In this document: piece by piece, positions 35,301 to 48,158 of the stretch | How the letters are laid out: every line of letters starts with the position of its first letter | Numbering within the stretch: position 1 is the stretch's first letter | Assembly (NCBI GenBank): GCA_016617855.1 | Contig: JAECUM010096223.1 | Coordinates: 124,001 to 188,000, forward strand | Length of the DNA: 64,000 nt | Reading direction: 5' to 3' | DNA from: Megalonaias nervosa | Taxonomy: Eukaryota > Mollusca > Bivalvia > Unionida > Unionidae | Notes under the pieces: model-generated | Database searches by the model: none | Seen by the model: the letters and a program-made list of their open reading frames with translations, nothing else | What the model was told of the DNA's origin: nothing | Translations under genes and position numbers: made by a program

Positions 35301-37279
35301 AATATTTTACTCAAGAAAGAGCCAGAATTTTGCTGTGATTCCCTAGTGGTGGGAAAGCACTACTGACGTTTTCTGATTCTATATCACCATTCTCTCAGCT
35401 GAGGCTATAACAACTTTTTCTTTGAGGTTTTCTGGTTATAACTGAACAAGCATGAATAATTCTGTCATTGCCTCATTTAACATATAAAAGGAAAGAGAAT
35501 ATTTTCTGTAACAAATCTGTTAGCAGTTCAACTACTGTGTGCCAGGCCTTGGGTAGAAACTTCCATAGTTATTCAGCTAATGAAATCTTCTTTGATAAAA
35601 GTTTGACAGAGTTCTTTTCAATAACTGTAAATCACATGTATGGGTCTGTGCTGAAGAATTCATGTTATTGACAGTGATCATAGTGAAAATGAGTAACTGT
35701 TGTTATCATATTAATTTGATCTTGATTGCTAGATCATGTCTCATCGTAATCATCAGAATATCCAATCATGACTCAGTGCTTTATTCCTAGTTATGATCCA
35801 GATTTTCTGATGCTGACAACTTGATGAGATATATATATATTAGGGATGGATGGGTTTTGCACTATCTGGCCTTTTCCAGTTTTAGAATAAAAATTTGATC
35901 TTACCTGGTCTGGACATCCCCTCTTTATTAATCCAGTCATAATCAGTTAATCTCTTAAATCCTTTTGGAATTCATGTGACCTGGAGTTATTTCCTGTGGC
36001 CTGCAACAACACCTGGAATTTGTAAAATAATTAATAAAGCAATTTTTTTTTCCTTCAGAGCCACCCAATTTTTTTATACAAATTTTATTGTACATCATTT
36101 ACTAAATTTTACATCTTGTTTCCAATATTTCAACTGGCTACTTTTGCTCTGAGCCGCTTTCACTGTATGAAAATATTTCAGTGATGCATCCTTGGGCCAG
36201 TGTACTAGTCCTCATGTGGCCATTGTGGAGATTTGAGTTTGAGACCTCTAGTCTGATCTATGTCAGTAAACTTAAGACACTGAATGCAACTAACCCTGAC
36301 AATAGAATCAAAGGGATGTTAATTGTTTCAGTTGTATTTAGCTTCTGATAATCAACTACAGTCTGATTAAAGTCAGGTCTCCACTGCCCTACTTGAAGAT
36401 CTGACAGTGACGGCTTAGGCGTGTGTTCTGGTGACCTTTAATTTAGCTAATGGAAGTGAAGCAATGGAAATTGTTCACCACACATTGATGCTCTTAGCCA
36501 CACTGCTCAGTTTCCCAAATGTGAGTATATAAAACTTCATCAGATTGGCTGATACAGTTAGTGAATATAGTAATAACATAGTCACCAAAACATGTCCCTT
36601 AAGTGGTCACTGTCATATCTTCACATAGGACAGTGAAGATCTGATTTTATTTAGATTGATTAGCAACTAAATCATCTTGCCCTGCATCAACCAGTTTGCA
36701 GTCACAGAACAGGCATTATTACTGTATGTATACTACTCTAGACCCAAGATGTGAAAAAATGGAAATAAAAAGAAGAATCTTGCGTACTCATGAGATTTCA
36801 GTAAGGGATGAGATGGTCATCATCATCGGTATTTATTGGTGACCCTTGACTGTGTTTGCTGACTGCAGTATGTTTTGGCGTTCCTGGATTGTGTTTGTTG
36901 ACTGCTGTATCTTTTGGTCTTCCTGCATGGATTGTGTTTCAGGACATGTACTATATTTTAGATCCATTATATAAATTTGTGATCAAAATTTCATTTACTA
37001 TACAGTGCATTCATTTAGTTTTGTCAGTATCATTATTTTATGTTTTTTTGCAAAAAATAAAATTTTCATCAGTATTTAAATGCTTTAATTGGGGAGGGTG
37101 TCAGGTCCAATTGTTTTCACAGAATAATTATTGTTCCTTGGATTTTCTTAAATTTTTGTTCGTAGGAACCACAGAATCAATAAAAATTGTTGCACCACTG
37201 AAAATACATGTAGTAAATTCACATTACACTGTTCTTCATTTTACATTTTACAATCTTTGTATTGCCACATGTCCTGAAT

Positions 37280-37940
37280 GAATGGTCACAAGAACAAGTG
37301 GTTTTCATTGTCTTTCAAGTCTTGTGATGTCTAGCTGGTCCAAAATGAAAATGGTGTTGATCTGCCATCCAGTATGGCCACATTGCAGACATTTTGAAAA
37401 TCTTCTTGCTACCCTACCTGAATGGATGGTTATATCATCATGGGGTTTTCACCAAAAGGCTCCTTAGAGTGTCTAGTTGTCCTTAATGAAAGTGGTGCCT
37501 ATCTGGGATTTAGTATGGCCAACAAGACTGCCATATTTTTTATCTCTACTCCTCTCCAAATGGATGGATATATCAACATGGGGTTTCTCCAATAGATTTC
37601 TTACGATACCTAGTTGGTCTTAGATGAAAATGGTGCCACTTGTACATTCAGTATGGCAGCCAGAGTAACTGTCTTACAAATCTTGTTGTCACTTCACCCC
37701 CAGAATTCATAACTTAAGACTTATAATGATATCTGCATGGTCCTAAATGAAAACGGTGCTATTCTGACATCAGTATATGCACCACAGCAGGTTATTTGAA
37801 AATCTTGTTATCACTGAAGAATACCAGAGATGTTTTCAGTGCTCAACAGTTAAAATTAAGAAATCGTTTTATCTTGAACTCTTGGAAATTCTTTTCTCCT
37901 AGTAGCATCAGTTCCTTTGAGGGACTCCTGTTAATAAAAG
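37280..37940 (+). repeat. Tandem-core element, family 1 (~4 units + tail)
   Basis: TTGAAAATCTTCTTGC, CATCATGGGGTTTTCACC, CTAGTTGGTCTTAGATGAAA and CAGTATGGC recur near 37389, 37534, 37664 and 37795. The tail is GTTTTATCTTGAACTCTTGG then CAGTTCCTTTGAGGGACTC. The unit period is about 135-147 bp. Confidence 0.7.
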
Positions 37941-39680
37941 AATTTTGTTTTGTTCTGAATCGGCAATAACACTTAAAATGTATCCACATTCACATGCAGA
38001 AGCAGTGATTTAATAAAAAAAGTTTTCTCTAGTGCACATGATGTGTATTAAAACCCCATAGAGTATTGTTTTGAATAATCTTTCAGACAATGGTTATCTT
38101 GAAAATAAAATTAATTTTTACAGAAAAGAAACAACTTCATTAGCAGAACCTATTTATTGACAGTTGTTCCTAACACTATATTATAGAACAAGTATTTAAT
38201 CATTCAACTGGCACCCTCTCTAAGATAATGGACAAGTTTGACTGACAAAGACAAACTGAAGTGTGGTCATTTTATTCCAGTGCAAGGCAATCAAAGTACA
38301 TTCTATGTGAATCATTGCCAGTAATAACAAAACAGCTGTCAGAATTTTCTGAGTGATATCCACAAGTTCCTAATCCAATGGTCATCAGTTTGATATCCAG
38401 GCCATCCCAGTTCAGCTTTCTCATGGTGTCCTAATGGGAAAACACTGACTCCCCTTTTTTGGCATGACACAGCCAATATGTTAAAAAGTACAATTAAACC
38501 AACAAAAGCGCACAAAAAACCCAAACCATCTGTTCACTCTTAGGTTGTTTGTTCATTTATAAACTTCGGTATTTTTGACAAGGTCACTTAAATATCTATC
38601 CACATTTATGTGACTTTCAAAACTTGACTTAAGCATTTGCATGATATGTATCTATTAATTTTAGCCAGCATTCACTTTTAGCAAAGATTAATTTTATTGC
38701 TAAATTCACTAAGTGCACCATAACATTTGTACAATAATTTCTGTATGATGTGAATGGTGCATATCATGTGCTACATAACATGATGGCAGATACAGCTGAA
38801 GTCTGGAGTTGCCGAAAACCTATCCATTTTATATTTATATTGTCTGATCCATTCAACATCAACAAAAACATAAAATTATTCAGATTATTTTCTTAGATAC
38901 TGAGAACAAAACATGTGCCTTACTCAAAAATTTTAAGTGTCCATATCTATGCATTGTTGCAACTCCCTTCATGGGAATTCGGTATTAACTACAAGAAAAG
39001 CTTGAATACGAATTCATGATTGTTGTCTTTGAGAAAATATCAAATCAGACTTCAGGAAAGTTTACAGAATTTTTTTACAGAAAACTCTTAGGATTATTTG
39101 GATGCATGAAGAGTCCCTACTTTGGGGAATCTTGTGCGAGTGAGTTATTTATCAGAATATTGGCAGTAGAGGCAGTCGATATGATAATAGAAAATGCAAA
39201 GCCTTTGATCTTGTCTTGGCTCTATCAGTAGGAATATTTCAGTTCCACTAGCTGGCTTGTTATCTTGTTTTTACTGAAGCATTGCCACCATGCTTTTACA
39301 AACACTGATTTCAAATTAAAATTTGGCATTGGTATGTGCATGGGAATATGGGAACCAAGCTTGATATGGTTGGATGGGAGGGGCTGTAATAATATGGTAC
39401 CTTTTATTATAAGTTCCATTTGTGAAATTATGAACTTACAACTCATAAAATTTGTAAGCTATTAAGATTTTGCACAGTTCAGTTTTGTTTTCACCATGCT
39501 GATTTGCCAGTTTGTCTGATATGACATGAGTTACCTTATCTCAGGAAAGCATTGGGGAGAAATTTATGAAGATTGATTTTAAGAGTTCATAGATAGTGAA
39601 CATAGCATTGGTGATAATTTTAAAATTTCAATACCTGTTACAGAATTTATTGCTGTTGATTTTTTAAACTTTGATACCTA

Positions 39681-39896
39681 TCATATTTATTGCTTATAGG
39701 ATGAGTCCAAGTGCAAATTGCACAGACCTAGATCTGCTGTCACATAATGCATCCACAGATCTGGGTCTCTTCAGTTTGTTAGTAGTAATCAGTAGAACAA
39801 ACAAAATATACCATGGTCTGCAGATGTATTGTGTAACAGCAGATTAGGATTTTTGTTGTTTGCAGTTTGACTCAACTTCTAAGCGATTACATACAG
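39681..39896. mobile_element. Foldback MITE, TA-target type (copy 4)
   Basis: Left end TCATATTTATTGCTTATAGG after TA (39679-39680). Right end TCTAAGCGATTACATACAG before TA (39897-39898). It contains AGATCTGCTGTCACATAATGC and the centre GTAATCAGTAGAACAAACAA. 216 bp, close to the 215 bp of copy 5. Confidence 0.85.
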
Positions 39897-40115
39897 TATT
39901 ATTAAAGTTGTATGATAGTATATTGAGAAGAGTGAAATTTGAGGAATGATACCAAATTCTGCAGGCTTTTGGATAGATACTTGGCATTATTTTCTCACAG
40001 TATACATATACTTTGAATTTCACCATCTTTCTGTGTGCTAGTAATTTACAGTCAACTAGGAAAGTAAAAATTGAGTTGCCTTCCACTGTGATTAGCCTTG
40101 CGGATTCAAGGATTG

Positions 40116-40297
40116 GTGTGGTTTTTTTATGGCACAGCAACACGAGTGGGTTATTTAGTGTCTGGGCAGTTGTTAGAAAGTGCCTTGCCTAAGCTCACGC
40201 CAATGAAGACTTCTTGGGTTGATCCACTGGTAGGATTTAAATTCACACCCTTTTGGTTACGAGTCTGGCGTGCTACCCATTGAGCTATCATGGCTAC
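40116..40297 (-). mobile_element. tRNA-derived SINE, family C (copy 1)
   Basis: On the minus strand it opens with TAGCTCAATGGGTAGCACGC, which has a good pol III A box (TAGCTCAATGG). It continues with an anticodon-like CGT in GACTCGTAACC and a worn B box (GGTGTGAATTTAAATCC), so a Thr-type tRNA ancestor is likely. The body, with words such as GCAAGGCACTTTCTAACA, matches 52070-52232 in the same orientation. Confidence 0.75.
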
Positions 40298-40403
40298 TGC
40301 TGACTCAGATATTTACCATTACTGGTAATAAAGACTTTGTGTTAATATCTGATTGGTGGTTACTGTTGTTATGGGATTAACACCATTTATTTTGCTTATG
40401 ACA

Positions 40404-40607
40404 GACTATGCATGGCAGCCTGTATATTTGGTGGAGGAAGAACCCAGAAAAAACCATGGGAAGAACCACTGACCCATGGAAAGCTACTGGCAAGCTTTTT
40501 CACATGCCCACATTGGCTGAGCATGGAGACTCAAACTTGCTCAGACTGGTGAGATGTCAGTGATCTGTAAAGGTGAGCACCTTAGACCACTCGGCCACCC
40601 AGGGTCT
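40404..40607 (-). mobile_element. tRNA-derived SINE, family B (copy 2)
   Basis: Minus-strand head TGGGTGGCCGAGTGGTCTAA has a consensus A box (TGGCCGAGTGG), with AAGTTTGAGTCTCC as B-box region. The body matches 8605-8815. Only about 100 bp separate it from the family C SINE, also on the minus strand. Confidence 0.8.
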
Positions 40608-40814
40608 CATTATCTGATTTGAATTAAGATGAGATAAGAAGATAAGAATTCTTTATTTTAGACTACATAGTCCATATATCGAAATTAAAATATAGATATA
40701 AAGATATAAAGTGAATTGTGTAAACATCTGTTGTTATTTTAACTTGACTTTATATTGATTATTCAGCAACTTACAGCAACTGATAAAATGTTAACCCTCA
40801 TTGGCTAAGGTGTC

Positions 40815-40918
40815 AATAAAGTAAGGGACGTGGTATATTCTCGTTTAGCAGACTTTAAATAAAGTAAGGGACTTTATATATTTGCATGGAATGGACTTTT
40901 AATAAAGTAAGAGACATA
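40815..40918. repeat. 43-bp tandem repeat, ~2.4 copies
   Basis: AATAAAGTAAGGGAC starts at 40815 and 40858, and AATAAAGTAAGAGAC at 40901, so the period is exactly 43 bp. The units diverge after the first 15 bases. Confidence 0.8.
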
Positions 40919-41269
40919 TTTTCCCTGATATAGCTGCATCTACCGATGAAGAGACAGATCTGCTGATGCATTGTGTACTGGTAGATAAGGTCTTTGGCTT
41001 GCTCAGATACATGAGTAGAATTTATCACATGACTGGCATATTATTTAGGTTGATATGTCTATATCTTAATCATGTCATGTAAAGCTTAAAGTTCATGAAA
41101 TGATTCATGTGAATGTATTCCCTAGTTGTTTGACTACTCTGTTTTGTAGCTTCATCCGGTAAACACAGGATAAGAGAAGTAATATCTTTACATATACATC
41201 AGAACACTTGTACATACCAAACAAGTAGGGCCAGAGATATTTCCAGTTTATAGAATAATGTCATATATA

Positions 41270-42960
41270 ACCCTTATCTAAACATCATGAAATAAACAAA
41301 GAAATATGGCTGCCATTAATAAAAATAGTGCAGTAACTTTACTTAGCATCTTCTTAAAAACTACTTAACGTAATTCGATCCAATTTGACAGAAAGCTTCC
41401 ATGTATGAAGGACTTTAAAATTTATACAGATGATGCTGATCTGCAATCAGAACTGGCCACTGTTACCAAAAATAGAAAACCCTTTAAATATTTCTTCTCA
41501 GAAACTACTCAGTAGCTTTTGACAGACTTGGGCAGAAAAGCACTCTAACATGAATGGCTTTCAGAATTGTGTGTTGATGCCAATTCACAAATCAAATATA
41601 TAGTTGCCATTTCTAAAACCAGAGAAACCTTAAAACAAATTCTTTTTAGAAACCACTCAACATCGTTTGACAACTTTAATAGAAAGCATTATGAGATTTA
41701 GGGCTTTCAGTTTATGCTAATTACTCAACAGCATTTGATAAACTTTGAGAGGAAGCATACTGGCATGAAAGGCTTTTAAATTTATACAGTGATGCTGATA
41801 CACTATCAGAAACATGGCTGCTGTTTACTGGGAATTGAAGAACATTTCAGCATCTTTATCACTGCCAAAATGATAAATAAAATTTGAACATCTTTGACAA
41901 AAACACATTGTGGCATAAAACCATTCAGTGTTGGATAAATGATGCCAATGTGCTTTCAAATATGGATGAAGATAAAAAGACAGCAACATTGAAATAATTG
42001 TTTTCCTAATCATCAGCATAAGATTAATTTTATAGATAAAGCATCCTCCTGACTCAGTTTTCTTGACCTCTTCTTGACTATTAGGCAGATGTCAACTAGT
42101 GATCTCAGGTACCCTTTGTCCTCTTGTTCATATATTGAAATCTGAAATATTGCTGAACTAGCTCACATTAGTTTTTTGTTCATCAAGACATAAGACCAAA
42201 TGAGCTTGTATTGTCCTTTATCAGTGATTCCTTGTTAGCTGTACATTGTGTATTCTCTGTTTACAACTTCTGTTTACAACCTGTTCTTAAAAAACACTCA
42301 AAAAATCCCACTTTACTATTCTGGACAATTTTATAGGCAACATTCTGGCGTCAATCAATTTAAACTTGTTCAGTGAATGTTAATCTGTCATCCAGTATGG
42401 CCATTACTAAAAATATAAAAATGTTTCAACAACTTCATTTAAAGAAAGCATCCTGGATTGTAGGGCTTTCATATTTGTTCAAAAGATACCAATCCATTAT
42501 TGTATATGGCCTCTGTTACATAAAATAGACAGACCTATAAACAATTTCTTCTCAAATACCTCTCAGCAGAATTTGACCAAATTTGACAGGAAACATCCTA
42601 GCTTAGATGTCTTTCAGTTCTTTACAAACTATGTCAGTCAGTCATCAAGTATGACCACAATTATTAAAACAGAAAATTTTTTAAATAACATCTCAAGAAT
42701 CGCCAAACAGGATTTGATAAAATTTGACAGGAAGCATTCTGACATGCATGGCTTTCAAGTTTGTTCACTCTATAGAATGTTACCAAATTTGACAAATAAT
42801 GGTATAAAGGCCTTTCAGATTTCTAAAATTGATGCTTGTCTCCAATTAAATATGGACACAGAAAAAACAAAAACAAACTTATTTTCAGAAACTGCATAGC
42901 AGAATTGATGAAATTTGATTGAAAATATTCTGGCATTGAGGTTTTAAACTTTATACAAAT
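41270..42960 (+). repeat. Tandem-core element, family 2 (long array)
   Basis: About ten worn units with TTTGACAGAAAGC, ACAGATGATGCTGAT, CCACTGTTACCAAAAATAG and TTTCTTCTCAGAAACTACTC words, near 41381, 41515, 41664, 41735, 42574, 42727 and 42917. 42000-42290 is a break in the array with no clear unit. The 108-codon frame at 42573-42899 is one unit and a half, not a gene. Confidence 0.65.
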
Positions 42961-42995
42961 GGTACTGAAGGATTTTAGCCACCATCAGTGTCAAA

Positions 42996-43642
42996 AGCTC
43001 ACCAGTTATTATGTACTTTTGAGAGAGTGACATCTGTAAGGTGAAGTTGTTTGCATTTAAAACATGCACAGTGGAGAGAATGTTGGCATACCTCTATGCT
43101 ACTTTGATGTAATGTGGCTGACATTTCTTTGGATATTGCACTTTTGGAAATTGTAAACGATCTTAGCACACTGCTAACTAAATTGACTGCTCTCTTGTGC
43201 TCCAAAAATCAGCCTGAATTTGTCTAAAGTACACTATCCTTAACACCTATTAAAATACAGAAAATGAATTTTGCCAGACTAGACAATACCAGCTTCTGAA
43301 AGTGCAATGAATGAATTACCAAATATATAAAATGTAAAAAAAGTTATCAACTCCTTTTTTTACAATTTACCTCTGAAGTTCAGGAAGTGAAAATGACCAA
43401 GTGGAGCTAGCACATTTTTGAAAGGTGCACATCTTGAGTAAGGTCAAGCTGTATACTCTATAACCCATATTACATCCATCAATCATACACCAAAATAAAA
43501 GGAATTAAAGGTTCTTTGAACAATACCTATGATATACAAGGTCTTTTTTAAAAAACCAGTATAACTAGTGAGGAAACCCAGAGAAATTCTTTTTCTTTAA
43601 AATTCTGACCCTATGCAAAATACGAAACTGTAGAGCGCCACC
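42996..43642. mobile_element. Duplicated ~650-bp segment, copy 1 (possible TTAA-type DNA element)
   Basis: Starts AGCTCACCAGTTATTATG and ends CTGTAGAGCGCCACC, followed by TTAA (43643-43646). It is collinear with 44361-45011 with only a few differences per 100 bases and small indels. No coding frame beyond 68 codons. The right end with TTAA (inverse: TTAAGGTGGCGCTC) pairs imperfectly with the left end of copy 2 (TTAAGGGGGAGCTC). Confidence 0.8.
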
Positions 43643-43646
43643 TTAA

Positions 43647-44351
43647 AACAAATATAAAAATTTATGCAAATATTTTTCTTATTTTCATATTATTATGTAT
43701 GATGTTCTGAATAAAATGGTACATTAACATTGATTTTATGCATAAAAATAAGCTAATTATGCTTATTTTGCTCTTGCTTACATAATTTGCCATGAGGCAT
43801 GTTTGTGTGAGTAGTGACCTTAATTATGGGGAATTTAAAAGTCTTAGAATATAGGAATAAAGTCAACTTAAATTTCAAACTGTTGCATTAAGTAAAAGAA
43901 ATGTATAGTGAAAATGTTTCTTTTCATTTATTTGCAATGAAATTAAAAAATAAATGATAACAAAGCAAATTTGCTTTCTTCCATGTTAAACAATAAGCTA
44001 ATATTTTGCCCTTTGACCTTTGACCTTTATGAAATTCACCTGTTCCATCCCTTTTCAAACTGTAAAATTTATTGTTGACATCTCAGGAATAATTACGGCT
44101 AGTTTCATGTTCCTGTCTTTCAGCATAACACTGGTTGCTATGTTGACAAAATGCAGTGCGCATTTTTAAAATAGCTCACTTTTTAACATAAGGTGGGGGC
44201 TGTACCTGTTTGAGACTGACACTAATAAATACTGTTCTGAGGGGGGAAATACAGGAAAATTATTCAAAAGGACTGTTTTGATGCTTGTGACTTAAATATT
44301 TCAGCCATACAATCAAAATTAAATCATATAATAATAATACCTATGTTCTCT
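43647..44351. other. Spacer between duplicated segments
   Basis: About 700 bp of AT-rich sequence with no coding frame, between TTAA (43643) and TTAA (44352). It carries a DR1-spaced pair of TGACCT hexamers at 44014-44026. Nothing else recognised. Confidence 0.5.
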
Positions 44352-44360
44352 TTAAGGGGG

Positions 44361-45011
44361 AGCTCACCAGTTATTATGTACTTTTGAGAGAGTGACATCT
44401 GTAAGGTGAAGTTGTTTGCATTTAAAACATGCACAGTGGAGAGAATGTTGGCATACCTCTATGCTACTTTGATGTAATGTGGCTGACATTTCTTTGGATA
44501 TTGCACTTTTGAAAATTGTAAATGATCTTAGCACACTGCTAACTAAATTGACTGCTCCCTTGTGCTCAAAAATCAGCCTGAATTTGTCTAAAGTACACTA
44601 TCCTTAGCACCTATTAAAATAGAGAAAATGAATTTTGCCAGACTGAACAATACCAGCTTCTGAAAGTGCAATGAATGAATTACCAAATATATAAAGTGTA
44701 AAAAAAGTTATTTGCTCTTTTTTTTTTTTTACAATTTACCTCTGAAGTTCAGGAAGTGAAAATGATGAAGTGGAGCTTGCACTCTTTTGAAAGGTGCACA
44801 TCTGGAATAAGGCCAAGCTGTATACTCTATAACCCATATTACATCCATCAATCATACACCAAAATAAAGGGACTTAAAGGTTCTTTGAACAATACCTAAG
44901 ATATACGAGGTCTTTTTTAAATAGCCGGTATAACTAGTGAGGAAACTCGGAGAAATTCTTTTTCTTTAAAATTCTAACCCTATGCAAAATACAAAACTGT
45001 AGAGCGCCACC
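44361..45011. mobile_element. Duplicated ~650-bp segment, copy 2
   Basis: Same sequence and orientation as 42996-43642. It is preceded by TTAAGGGGG (44352-44360) and ends GTAGAGCGCCACC. It has a longer T run (near 44725) than copy 1. The flanks beyond the two copies do not match each other, so this is either two insertions of one element or a local duplication with the edges lost. Confidence 0.8.
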
Positions 45012-48000
45012 ATAGGAATAAAAAGTAGCTCATTCCCCAGTGTGAATGAGCCTTATAGTGGTTTCTGATTGGTTGAATGCCAGTGATGATGAAGTTGTAA
45101 AAGTATGGATTTCAGGTACCAACAAATCTGTTTTGATTTAGGCTGAAGTGCTCTTGATCCCATTAGAAATTAACAGAATTGGGTCAGCTAACATCAATGA
45201 TTGTACAGTCAGTCATTGTAGATTGAAATTTTTAATTTGACTAGCAGCTGCAAAAAGGTTTCCTACTCAGAGTCATCCTTCTAAATCCCAGTTTTGTGAA
45301 TAAAACTGTCCAGACCATTTTGTTTGAGTATTTGATGTGGATTACACAACATAACCTTATTACTTAAATAAAAGCCAGTTATTCGTTTAGGGTCTACATT
45401 AAGGCTTGTCTGGTATTACTGCATATTTTGTGTTGTTACACGATAAATTGTGAATTTGAATGTTAAGGTCTTGATATTTGGTCTTGGACTAAAATTGTTG
45501 CCACAAACTCCCCCAGCTTTGTTGGGGGTGGGTTGTAGTGGATTTTGGTTATCGTTATCTAGAGGGTGATCGCCGACGGTGTAATTGCCTGGATCGAGAA
45601 AATATCAATATAAAGTGTGAAACTTATAGGTGGAGTAGATAGAGATCTGAGCAGATATATAAAACAGAATGACAAGAGCCCCCTTACATGTAAAGACAAT
45701 AAATTTAATAAAAATTCATAAACAATTGTGATAATACATTACATTAGGAAGATGCACATCTTTTTGAAACAAATCATTCAATGAATTTCAAACACAAATA
45801 TAGTTATATAAATAGCCGATCTGTTTTAAGTGATAGAATTAGTTCATCATCGAATCGAGTGAAAGATTGAAGTTAACACCTTGTACAGATTTATAACCTG
45901 ATTGTTCTGGTTCAGTCCGAATTCACTGCGACTGTTCTTTAACTTCCCTGTGCCTGTACATCTGGATCCTTTCCACTTTTCCCTTCTCTAACCCTCTAGT
46001 GTCTCGCTGCTTTTGGCCCTCAAACTTTGTGTGGTTATGTGGTTATGTAAGTACGTGATGCGTAGATACTTCAACAAGTAGATTCATGTATATGTCACAT
46101 GGATACTTCGGTGAATACGTCACATGGATACATCGGTGAATATGTCACGTGGAGCTATCTCACCTTCCAAAAGTAAACAAAGTAGCAACCTAAATATTCT
46201 GTCAGGTATCCTGCTTGGAATAGATCATTACTCCCCTCGTTTATGTCAGATATAGTTCTATCGGAATTCAAACAGATACCAACGGCCATCTGGTCAAGCT
46301 AAACATTGCAGACCATAAACAAACCTAGTTTAATAAGATCAGTGTACTTCCCAATGGCTATTTCAACAATGGCTCACATTAACATCACACCGAGACATCA
46401 GTTCCGGTCTCATCTCAATTACACAAATGAATTGATGAAATTTCTTACATGGCATAACTATGTTATTTCTAGTGAATACACACATTCAAGTCTCTAGCAT
46501 ATATGAAATCTCACTTCACGGTTTAACAACATTAATTTCAGTCAGTATGCACTCAAAGTCTTTATCATACGTGAAATCATCTCAGGTCGGAGAATTCACA
46601 CGGATTCTTGTAACTCATATTAATTAAAGTAAGGCATGAAATTCTAGATACATATTTACGAATAACAATCAAGACTATACATTCAAACGATTCATCAAAC
46701 CTATATAAAGAATATCATTGTACGGATTCATATAGATGAACTCACACAGTTGTACTTATATCAAGAAAATTGATCTACAAATCTAAACAAATAAATTCAT
46801 GCAAATATAAGCAAATAAATCAAATAGTCATATTGATATCAATGATTTACGTGAGACTGATGCAAAATACCTTGTTTTCAAGCTTTACCGCCAGAATTGT
46901 CCGTCGATTTTTCAGTCATCCGATCCCTTGGATAATTAATTACGAGTGAATTTCTTCTAAATTCGACCTGGAGTCTTCTACATTTGTTTTCTCTTGCAGA
47001 AAAAAGTGTTGACTGACCAGGCCCTTTGCGGCGGCACATTAAAACTGAGAGTTTTCATGTGGAATCACGCCCCCTTATTCAGCGTAACCAGTCCAAATTA
47101 AATATCTGTCCCACCTTAACTAGGTACTAAAAATGTAGTCCTCCTGACAACCTCAGATTACCAAATACTGATTCCTGGAAAACTTCAAAACTGACAGCTT
47201 CAATACAGATCGGAAGTTAACCCCTACCCCATTCAGTTAAATAAACGAAGGCTTAATTAAGAATCACTGCTCTCATGACAGAGACATTACCAATCAGTGC
47301 ATTATGGCGATTTAAACACGTGCCGGTCCCCATAAATCTAATTAATCGTTCACCTGCCCAACTTAATGTGTTCTTCATAGATCGACAGAAATTTGCACCC
47401 TTACAATTATTTTGTTTATAATCATCTATGTCACTCCAATAAAATGAATGATTTTTCAAGAATCACTTCCTTATTGTTACCTGCAACTTTCTTTGACAAG
47501 TATATAAAAACCAGTATATTCAGAATGTCCTCTAATTATCATGCACCATACCACAAGAAATACATGCAAGCTGATAGCAAAGTGACACAATTACTTAATA
47601 AGTAATAGTGGCTAAACTAAGTTTTCAACCTCATTATACTTTTTATGACAATGTTGTGGCAGTAATCATGATATAATATTTGTTGCTGCTTTGTATGATA
47701 GTGTGGCAGCCCTACTGCTCAACTCCTAAGACAGTTTCTGGTCTCATCTGCCAAAGCAATGAAGATGTTTGATCATACTGTTTCATTAATGACAGAGGAA
47801 ATTGAAACTTTGGTTTTTCTCATTGTAGTTTGCAAGTAAATCACAGACACATAAATTTGAGAACACTTTATCACCAGTGAAGCATTCAAGAGCTTTACAG
47901 TATCTTTTATGCCATCAAAAAACTCCCGCTTGCTTCACATGATATTGCTGATAATGTGCTCAAAGTGCTGTTAAACATCAACCAACCAGCAACATTAAAA

Positions 48001-48158
48001 ACAACGTTATCTTGCATTATCTTGGGTAAAGCAGGTCAGTTTTGCCAAGGTGTTTGGTAACATGCTTTCATATTAAGAAGTTAAATTAGGTCAGATTCGG
48101 AATATAGCATTATTTGTTCTTGAAGAAAACAGTTGAAAAAGTGCTTTTTGTTGCTTAG
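45012..48158. other. Unassigned sequence, in part CpG-richer (about 45480-47340)
   Basis: No gene found. 45480-47340 stands out from the intron by more CpG and by fewer long T runs. It contains a small hairpin (CCCCCAGCTTTGTTGGGGG at 45508 onward) and a 25-bp repeat GTCACATGGATAC(T/A)TCGGTGAATA in two and a half copies at about 46095-46155. I could not find ends, long terminal repeats or a coding domain. The distinct composition suggests an insertion younger than its surroundings. Confidence 0.4.

Noticed and set aside
36856..37281. 141-codon + strand frame with hydrophobic stretches
   Set aside because: No recognisable family, no splice or promoter support, skewed F/L/I content expected from T-rich intron. 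Chance frame.
44014..44026. DR1 nuclear-receptor element (TGACCT, T, TGACCT)
   Set aside because: A 13-bp match in 64 kb of low-complexity intron is weak evidence; no supporting cluster or conservation visible.
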